From positions 359,203,486 through 359,267,485 of the forward strand of contig CM061142.1 in assembly GCA_030789695.1 (NCBI GenBank): DNA of 64,000 nucleotides, read 5' to 3'. The stretch is from Scilla litardierei (taxonomy: Eukaryota > Streptophyta > Magnoliopsida > Asparagales > Asparagaceae). Both the position numbers and the translations under genes were made by a program. Below the pieces are notes generated by a model. The model did not search any database, was not told the DNA's origin, and worked only from the letters and a program-made list of their open reading frames with translations. Positions 56,396 through 64,000 of the stretch are shown here, one piece after another; position 1 is the stretch's first letter; every line of letters starts with the position of its first letter.

Positions 56396-56700
56396 AAGGA
56401 GCGAGGCCCCTTCGACTTACGGCTGATGATGATCGATGGTCGTTCAGTGGTAAGGGGTGGCCCCTCGGCTTACGACTGATGACGAGGGTCGTTCGATAGC
56501 AAGGGGCGAGGCCCCTTCGACTTACGACCGACGATGGTCGAGGGTCGTTCAGTGGCAAGGGGTGGCCCCTTGTCTTATGGCTGACGACTGGGGTCATTCG
56601 ATAGCGAGGGGCGAAGCCCCTTCGACTTACGACCGACGATGGTCGAGGGTCATTCAGTGGAAAGGGGCGGCCCCTTGGCCTACAACTGACGACGATTTTT
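56396..56700. repeat. ~105-bp tandem repeat block, right part
   Basis: GCGAGGCCCC or GCGAAGCCCC starts units at 56401, 56506 and 56611: an exact 105-base period, with each unit made of two diverged ~52-base halves. It is continuous with 36531-36801 once B2 is removed. It lies between Tat pol and the antisense ORF. Confidence 0.85.
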
Positions 56701-56817
56701 AAAAAAAACTAAGTGGATAGGCGAAATGATCGACTTTGTATTTATCAGAAGTTGGCACAAAGTAAAAAGAAAGGTAAGTTTTGATCACCATAATGTATCT
56801 CATATTGCTGGTACAAT

Positions 56818-57220
56818 CATTGGTAGTACTTCCGCAAATACTCAGCATTCTAATGATGGGGAAGCTCCCTGTCATCCATTGTAGCAAGTCGATATGTGGC
56901 CAGGCCGAGAACATCGATCACCTTGTAGGGACCTTCCCATTTCACACCAAGTTTTCCTTGTTTAAGGATATTAGGAGTGAATGCAGCCTTTCGTAACACC
57001 AAGTCGCCTATATGGAAACTGCGCCCTCAAACTTTGGAGTTGAAATACCGAGCCATGCGTCCCTTCTATTCAATGAGGGTCGTCAGGGCTTGGTTGCGAA
57101 CCTCGTCAATCAACTGTAAGTTAAGCTCGAGTCCCTCTGAGTTTCTCTCCTCATCGTAGTATTAGATGCGAAGCGGTCGCTCGTTAACCTCGATTGGGAC
57201 ACCGGCTTCACAACCATAAG
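56818..57220 (-). pseudogene. Tat integrase C-terminal remnant (C2)
   Basis: The minus strand reads YGCEAGVPIEVNERPLRI, EGLELNLQLIDEVRNQALT, FHIGDLVLRKAAFTPNILKQ and GVKWEGPYKVIDVLGLATYR, then NAEYLRKYYQ and a stop. This is the integrase C-terminal region of Gypsy elements. Four in-frame stops break it, the last replacing Trp of WNAE (56850-56852). It is cut on the right by G at 57221; the rest of the Tat element should lie right of the window. Confidence 0.78.
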
Positions 57221-60045
57221 TGTCATGCCCCGCTTCCCAAAAACGTGGAGGCGAAGCGTGAGAAGGTCCGCTCAGACTTGAAGCTACAAAGCTGCAAGTC
57301 CGATAAGCATCAATAACTTTTAAACTGCAGGTCCTTACAACGCGAAACGAAACAAAGATAATAATAACGAAAAGAGACAAGGAAACATCTCATAATATCC
57401 ATAATAATAAATCTCAACATCGCAGAAAAAGCCACCAGGCTAAAATAAAAGAGTCTAAAAGAGGCCCTAGCATGGCCAACAAAAGTACAAAGTACGAAAA
57501 CAAAGAAATGGTGCAAGCACCGACAACTAACAGCAACCTAAAGCAAAAGCAACTCAACAGTCTCTAAGACTGGTCTCCGGTGTCCTCGAACTCCTCGACG
57601 AACGTAGGCTCGGGCTCAGCGTCAGCAAACACCTCGTCCTCAACAACCGTCTCTGGCTCAGGGTCTAACATGTGACACCCAAAAGATCAAGGGGCACATG
57701 TCAGCAAGTCTGGAAGACTTGTGCAAGGAAACTGAAAGTAGGTACAAGTAAAGCAACCTAGCAGTTCTAGCATGATGCAATGACATGTCAGTTAAAGTAA
57801 TGAGTGCAACATGTAAGGTAAAGTAAAGTAAAGTATGAGCATGGCATGACATTCACAAGACAAGTACAAGACAAGTAAAGTAAGCACCTCGTGCACAGAG
57901 ATTCCGTCTTTTGGCTAGAGTGGCTGCACGGGCCAACTCCTAAGCTCAAGTGACCGTTTATCCCTACCCCTCCACGTGTATCGGGCATTGGTTTTCAGCC
58001 AACACATGAGGCCCGCTTCTGGATCACGAGCTAGGAAGTGTTTTAAACAAGTATGGCGTGGGGGTGCACCTAGCCGGACAATGAAGTACGAGTACAAGTA
58101 TTGTAGCGTGTGCTACGAATGCGACATTCAATGCATGGATGACATGACATGTCAAGTAGTAAGGCGTACAGGTAAGAAAAGTAAACGTGACAGTTTAGTA
58201 TGCATGAACAACAGGTTTAAAGGGTTGGATCTAGCTTCGTTGTCAAGCTAGATCATTTAGGTGACGGATCTAGTTTCGTTGTTAAACTAGATCAAGTAGG
58301 CGTCTAGCCAGCTATCATTTCACTGACTAGTCTCTTTTACGCTAAAAATAAGGAAGTGGCCTAAAAACATGGCCCTAAGCAAGATTTGGCAAGTTTCACT
58401 TGCCTGCAAGTATCACGTCAGAGAGACACCGTCCAACGAGTCCAAAGTCACAATTCCTACGTGCACAAGTCCACCGGCCTACATCCGTTTTATTAATCTT
58501 GATTAGTGAATTCTAAAACATTTAAAATACTTTAAAAATACTGATTTTAGTCTTGATTAGCATGCAATTGGGTTGGGGGTCCTAGGGGTGCAAAGCGTTA
58601 CCTCAACACGACGCGAGAGCTACACCGGCGTCGGGTAGCGACGCCGGGGTTGGAATAAAAGATCGCGCTCCAAGTCCAGATTCCAATTAGATTCCTCGCT
58701 GGAAATTTTAGAGCAATCAACCGGGGCGACGATTCCAGATTCCAAAGCTAGCACGTGCGACGGCGGGCTACGACGTGTCGCAACGTCGTACGCGACAAAT
58801 CGTCGAAGAGAACGCACCTAGGTGGGGCCCACAGTAGTCCTAGGGACCTTTGGGGGACCCACAATACCTCTGGAGAACTTGGGGGACCCACGGAGGCAAG
58901 TGGTGCGACGGATGCGGGGTTGCGACGAATGACTCTCGGTCGTACACAGCCAATGCGGGGACTTGGCTCGGTCAGACGCGGGAGAACGGCGCTGTGCAGC
59001 AGCGCGGTCGGTCGCAGCAGCGGGTGCGGGGGCCTCCTTCGGTCGGAGCGGTAGGGCGGCTCGGTCAGGCGCTTGGATGCGGGGGCTGCGACGTTGCAAC
59101 GTTGCAGTGTTGCAACGTTGGTCGGTGCGGGCGACCCGCTCGGTCAGGCACGAGCGGAGGCGGGCGAACGGAGCGGGGGTTGGTACGGGCGGAGATGCGG
59201 GCCAAGCCCTCGGTCAGACCGAGGGCTTCTCTCGGTCGAAGCGTGGAACGGAGCGGGGCGGGTTGTGCTGCGATGCGAGCGGCTTGGATGCGGGGGCGGC
59301 TAGCGGTCGGAGCGGGGAATTTGGCTTGGTTTTCTCGGTCGGTGCGGCAGCTGTTCGTCGCAACGTTGCGACGAATCGTCGCAACGTCAAATTTGAGTTT
59401 TGGAAGAGGCTAGGGTTAATTTCTTGCGAAAATGGGTCTTCCTAGTGGTTGTTTATATAATGTAGATGGGTTGACTTGGTCTAGAGCTAAATCTAATAGG
59501 ATTAGAAGTTTAAAATAATTTAAAATTTGAATCTCAACTTCTCCAACTCACCCAAGGATTTGACTTGGTCGAAATGAGCTGGAAATTGGCTCAAAAATTC
59601 TTTAATACGTTTAAAACTCAAATAAATTTTATTTGACCGAAAATAATTTAAAAATTAATTATTAAAAATATTATAAAACTTGTTAAAAATATAAAAGTGG
59701 TCAAATGAACACCAAAAATTATAAAATAAATATCGTGGTGATCGTGATGACGAAAGTGAGCTAACTAAGAAGAAGGATCTCAATTTTATCGTCGGACGAC
59801 GAAACTAAAAATAGAAACGCCTCCCGTCAAAAGTGAAAATCGTCACGTCTCATCGAGTAAGATTAATTGTGGAAAAACGACTCGAGAAGTGTCGTTCCAA
59901 GATAGTGCCACTATTTAATACTCTCAGAGACGTTCACAACAGCATATCACACAAAAGTGTTCACAATCAAATAAAGTCTAAAATAAACACGTGCACGGCC
60001 AAAAGCACGTGCACAAACAAAGTACAACGAAAACGTACCGTTACA
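57221..60045 (-). repeat. G 3' LTR, ~2.8 kb
   Basis: In element sense it starts TGTAACGGTACG (60045) right after the polypurine tract and ends GGCATGACA (57221). A TATA box TTATATAAA lies at 59452-59460 on the minus strand, about 590 bases from the LTR start, leaving a long transcribed R/U5. Downstream of TATA are GC-rich stretches with GCAACGTTGC palindromes, including a 22-base perfect palindrome at 59354-59375. Overlapping frames at 58750-59445 in several phases are by-products of high GC, not genes. No partner LTR is visible, so the 57221 end rests on the TG/CA ends and the break in Tat homology. Confidence 0.72.
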
Positions 60046-60060
60046 TCCTCCCCACCTTAG
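60046..60060 (-). other. G polypurine tract
   Basis: The minus strand reads CTAAGGTGGGGAGGA, directly abutting the LTR start TGTAACGG and 26 bases after the pol stop at 60087. Confidence 0.82.
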
Positions 60061-60086
60061 AAATGATTCCGTCCTCGGAATCAACA

Positions 60087-63000
60087 TCAAGCACTGCTCG
60101 GGAAAAGGTGCGGGAAACGCTCTCTCATCTCATCTTCACGTTCCCAGGTGGACTCACCAGGGGAACCGTGACGCCACTGCACTCGAACCAAGTCGACGGT
60201 CTTATTCCTCAGCTGCTTCTGTCAACGATCCAGGATCTCAACGGGCTGCTGATCATAAGACAGATCTGGACGAACCATAATCTCCGAGAAATCCACAGCG
60301 TGTGATGGATCACTAACGTATCGACGTAACTGAGATACGTGAAATACGTCGTGAACTCCCACAAGCGACGGTGGCAACACCAAGCGATAAGCCACAGCTC
60401 CAACTCTCTCCAGAACATCGAACGGTCCAATGAACCTCGGACTTAGCTTGCCTCTCTTCCCAAATCGAATAACTCCGCGGTTCGGAGGAATCTTCAGAAA
60501 GACATGATCGCCAGGCTGAAACTCCAAAGGCCTCCGTTTAGCATCGGCCCAATGCTTGAAACGGTCCTGCGCAATCTTCAGCTTCTCCCGGATGTTCCTC
60601 ACAACATCCACGGCCTCCACGATCATCTCCGGTCCTAACAGCTCCCGATCTCCAATGTCATCCCAGCTCAGTGGCGATCGACATTTCTTTCCATATAGCG
60701 CGGCAAAAGGCGCCATTCCAATACTCGCCTGGTAGCTGTTATTGTAGGCAAACTCAACGTGATGGAGATGATCCTCCCAAGATCCCTTAAAGTCCAGCAT
60801 GCAAGCTCTCAACATATCCTCCAAGATCTGAATCGTCCTCTCGGACTGGCCATCCGTCTGCGGGTGGTACGCCGTGCTGAAACTCAGACTCGTACCCAGG
60901 TTCTTCTGCAGACTTTGCCAAAACTGAGATGTGAATCTCGTGTCTCTGTCCGACACGATACTCACGGGGACTCCGTGAAGTCGTACGATCTCCTGCATAA
61001 TTCATGTTGCATCACTATCTAAACTAGTAAAAGGAAATAGAAACGAAGAGTAAACGTACTTACCTCCATGTATCTCCTCGCTAGCGTCTCGGTAGACTGG
61101 CCTACTCGGAAGGGAATAAAGTGCGCAGATTTGGTCAATCGGTCTACGATCACCCAAATCGCGTCGTTCTGCTTCGGACTCCGAGGTAGTCCAGTCACGA
61201 AATCCATAGTGATGTGCTGCCACTTCCACTCCGGAATCAAAAGCGGTTGTAGAAACCCTACCGTATGCTTATGCTCCGCCTTTACTTGTTGGCAAACCAA
61301 ACACTTGGCTACACTCCGAGCCACACTCCTCTTCATACCATGCCACCAAAAGTTCAGACGAAGATCCTTGTACATCTTGGTCCCGTCAGGATGCACAGAA
61401 TACGGCGAACTGTGTGCCTCTACCAATAATTCCTCTCTGATATCTCCAGCTGGCACACACAACCTGTCTTCAAATCTCAACGAACCATCCTCGTGAGTCA
61501 AGAAGTCAGTCCGTAGACCGGCTTCCACATGCTCCCGAATCTTCACCAGCTTAGCATCTCCAGCCTGTCCAGCCTTGATCCTTTCCACGATCGTCGATTG
61601 TATCTGCATGCTCATCATCGAAGAAGTCTCTCTAGGAAGAATAATCTCGATACCAGACTCGTAAAAATCCTGCTGCAATCTCCACTGCGAGGTCAACATC
61701 ATCACCGCTGGAAGTCTGCTCAGCACATCTGGAACTACATTCACCTTGCCGGGGTGATACTGCAAGTCAATCTCATAGTCTGCCATGAGCTCCAACCATC
61801 GACGATGTCGCATGTTGAGCTCCTTCTGCGTAAAGATATACTTCAAGCTTTTGTGATCGGTGAAGATCTTCACCTTCTCACTCAGCAGGAAGTGCCTCCA
61901 AATCTTCAGCGCAAACACGATAGCAGCCAACTCCAAATCATGTGTCGGGTAATTCTTCTCATGAGCCTTAATCTGACGAGAAGCATATGCAACCACATGC
62001 CCATGCTGATGCAACACACATCCTAAACCTTTGCCAGAAGCATCGCAAAAGATCTCGAATCCTCCACTCCGATCAGGCACAGCAAGTACAGGGGCAGTTG
62101 TCAATCTCTCCTTCAGAATACCAAAGGCCTTCTTGCATGCATCAGACCAAACGTAAGGCACATCCTTCCGCGTCAGCCTGGTCATCGGCTCAGTAATCTG
62201 AGAAAAGTCCTTAATGAAACGCCGATAATAGCCTGCAAGCCCAAGGAAACTCCGAATCTCTGACACTGACTGCAGAACCGGCCACTCTCTGATAGCCACA
62301 ATCTTCTCGGGATCCACAGAAATTCCATCACTAGACACCACATGCCCGAGAAAGGCAACTCTATCCAGCCAGAACTCGCACTTGGAATACTTAGCATACA
62401 GACGATGCTTCCTCAAGATCTCCAACACTGTCCTCAAGTGCGATGCATGCTCTTCCTCCGACTTTGAATAGATCAGAATATCGTCAATGAAGATGACGAC
62501 GAACTTGTCTAGAAAGTCGTAGAAGACCAGATTCATCAGGTTCATAAAGACTGCGGGTGCATTGGTTACACCAAATGGCATAACCACGAACTCGTAGTGA
62601 CCATACTTCGTCCTGAACGCTGTCTTCGGGATGTCGTCTTTCTTCACCTTAAGCTGATGGTAACCACTCCTCAAGTCTAACTTAGAGAACACCCTCGATC
62701 CTCCGAGCTGATCAAAGATGTCATCTATTCGAGGCAAGGGATATTTATTCTTGATAGTCACAGCATTCAGCTCCCGGTAATCCACACACATGCGATGTGA
62801 ACCATCCTTCTTCTTCACCAACAACACCGGTGCTCCCCACGGAGACACGCTAGGATTGATGTATCCTTTCTGCAAAAGCTCATCCAGCTGCCTACGCAAC
62901 TCCTCCAACTCTGCTGGAGCCATCCGATACGGCGCCTTCGAAATAGGCTGCGCTCCCGGAACAAGGTCGATCGAAAACTCGAGAGCTCGATCGGGTGGCA

Positions 63001-64000
63001 GCCCAGACATCTCCTCAGGGAAGACGTCGTCGAATTCGCGTACCACAGCTGGTCTATCCTGCTCCATCTGCATAGCAATAAGCTCCATCGACTTGGCCTG
63101 AAACCTGACAGGGCCAAGCGAACTGCTACCTCGACTGAACTCAAACACCGGATGTCCGGGGATCTCGAACACCACCTTCTTCCTCTGACAATCGATCGTA
63201 GCATAGAAGCTCGCAAGCCAATCCATTCCAAGCACGGCATCGTAGTTGATGATGTCATGGACAATAAAGTCAGCGTAAAGCTCATGTCCACAGACCACCA
63301 AAGGGCAAGAATTGCACCCACGATGCACCGAGATCACGCCATTTCCCATAACGATGTTCCAACTCTTGGGAAGAGGGGAAGTCGTCAAGGAATGCTTCTC
63401 CACGAAGCTCTGAGAAATAATGCACATCGACGCACCGGAGTCAAAGAGGACTCGTGCAGGAAACATGCGCACCAAAATCACGCCTAACAAACAATCTAAC
63501 AATCAAACCCTATTCTAACAAACAAACATATGCAAGCAACAAGCATAAGCTAACAATCAAACTATCTAAGGAAGGAAACAACTAGTTTGAGAGTTACCTG
63601 CGATAACCTCATCCACAGCCTCACTCTCCACTGCCGTCATCAGGTAAGCCTGCCTCCTCGGCTGCATGGCCTGCTGAAAAGCCTTCCTCTGAGGAGCGAG
63701 AGGTGCTCCACGACCTGCAGGTACAGGTGCTCTCTGCTGCAACGGCTGTGCGGTAACGGGATCCTTCCAAGGTAGCTTAGACCTCGGGCACTCCTTCATA
63801 GCATGAGTAGGGTCTCCACAAATCAGGTACTGACCCAACATCTTCCTACACTGATCCTTGACATGCCCGGTCTTGCCACAGAAATAGCAAGTCTTCTCAG
63901 GAGGCACACCTGGCTTCTTGAACTGCACCGTCTGATTAGGCCTAGTCCCAGGCCTAACCACTCCTCTGACCTGCTCCATAGGCCTCTTCCCAGCTCCAGA
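60087..64000 (-). CDS. G gag-pol polyprotein, partial, with two introns and one premature stop
   Basis: Inferred coding parts: 63598-64000 (gag end), 61064-63483 and 60087-60992. Gag: zinc knuckle [14 protein letters not shown], then a second one, [14 protein letters not shown], whose first Cys is Tyr. Protease: [37 protein letters not shown] and the catalytic FIDDILIY near 62470. RNase [41 protein letters not shown]. Integrase: zinc-binding segment ending [11 protein letters not shown], first Asp in [13 protein letters not shown], second Asp in [11 protein letters not shown], Glu in DGQSERTIQ. The C-terminus has [10 protein letters not shown], then a TGA at 60222-60224 before the chromodomain-like [18 protein letters not shown]. 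The natural stop is TGA 60087-60089. Apart from that TGA the frame is clean, so G is young. Confidence 0.85.
60993..61063 (-). other. Putative spliceosomal intron in the G integrase core (71 bp)
   Basis: On the minus strand the exon ends ATGGAG, followed by GTAAGTACG (a perfect plant 5' splice site). It ends TTATGCAG before GAGATCGTACG. The interval is T-rich and not a multiple of three. Removing it joins LARRYME to [15 protein letters not shown], the continuous integrase sequence expected in the family. Unspliced, the frame stops at 61019, before the second catalytic Asp and the Glu. Confidence 0.75.
63484..63597 (-). other. Putative spliceosomal intron between G gag and protease (114 bp)
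   Basis: On the minus strand the exon ends ATCGCAG, followed by GTAACTCTC, and the interval ends TTTGTTAG before GCGTGATTTTGG. It is T-rich, unlike the flanking exons. Splicing gives [22 protein letters not shown] in one frame with a split Gly codon, as expected for the gag-protease boundary. Unspliced, gag ends at a TAG near 63566 after NSQTSCFLP. Confidence 0.75.

Larger units (their letters stand above)
57221..64000 (-). mobile_element. G: chromovirus (Tekay/Del-like), right part outside the window
   Basis: 3' LTR (57221-60045), polypurine tract, then gag-pol on the minus strand running off the right edge. Domain order PR-RT-RH-INT with a C-terminal chromodomain-like segment identifies a chromovirus; the long LTR and sequence style suggest Tekay/Del. 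It is inserted in the Tat integrase; the five bases before it, ATAAG (57216-57220), are the expected target duplication. The 5' LTR and PBS are not in the window. Confidence 0.85.

Noticed and set aside
58750..59445. Overlapping open frames of 76-187 codons in the G LTR
   Set aside because: They overlap in three phases in GC-rich repetitive LTR DNA downstream of the LTR TATA box and show no domain. This is a base-composition effect.

Overview
The window is plant nuclear DNA made almost wholly of nested LTR retrotransposons. I found no host protein gene, tRNA gene, rRNA gene or CRISPR array. The lineages point to a flowering plant with a repeat-rich genome: Sirevirus-type Copia, Athila-type Gypsy, Tat-type Gypsy and a Tekay/Del-like chromovirus. 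The species cannot be named from the sequence. For this description the elements are called A (Athila-like, CACTCGGCCGAGTG palindromes), B (Sirevirus Copia, CAGTCGACTG palindromes), C (Tat-like), E (Athila-like, ACCGATCGGTTG palindromes), F (gag-only Copia) and G (chromovirus).

Layout. 1-377 is the end of an A-family LTR inserted in the 3' untranslated region of B copy B0. 378-10172 is the 3' end and 3' LTR of B0, split by a complete A element, A1 (896-8585, target duplication TACAC). 10173-12240 holds pieces of Tat elements: the end of an antisense ORF, a gag pseudogene, a primer binding site (PBS) and an LTR. 12255-14256 is a fossil of the F family. 14257-57220 is a Tat element (C2, minus strand) broken up by insertions. 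It contains B copy B1 (15312-35904), which carries E (17545-25893), and B copy B2 (36802-56395), which carries F (41745-48896). From 57221 to the right edge is chromovirus G, inserted in the Tat integrase.

Nesting order follows from the target duplications and from uninterrupted paralogous sites elsewhere in the window. The Tat DNA is oldest. B1, B2 and G entered it, then E entered B1 and F entered B2. A1 and A0 entered B0. B0 and B1 share the same truncated LTR/Tat junction, so the two regions are copies of one duplicated segment.

How the parts work together. B is an env-like-bearing Sirevirus: LTR, iMet-type PBS, gag, PR-INT-RT-RH, env-like ORF, multiple polypurine tracts, LTR. F keeps two near-identical LTRs and an intact 619-codon gag but no pol, so it would need enzymes from a relative. 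E and A1 are Athila relics that kept the env-like part and lost RT and integrase. G has an almost complete gag-pol whose conserved frame is restored only if two GT-AG introns are removed. Both E and B carry two copies of a palindrome-array-plus-TATA cassette, one in the LTR and one just upstream of the env-like ORF. The introns and the paired cassettes are the most unusual signals here.
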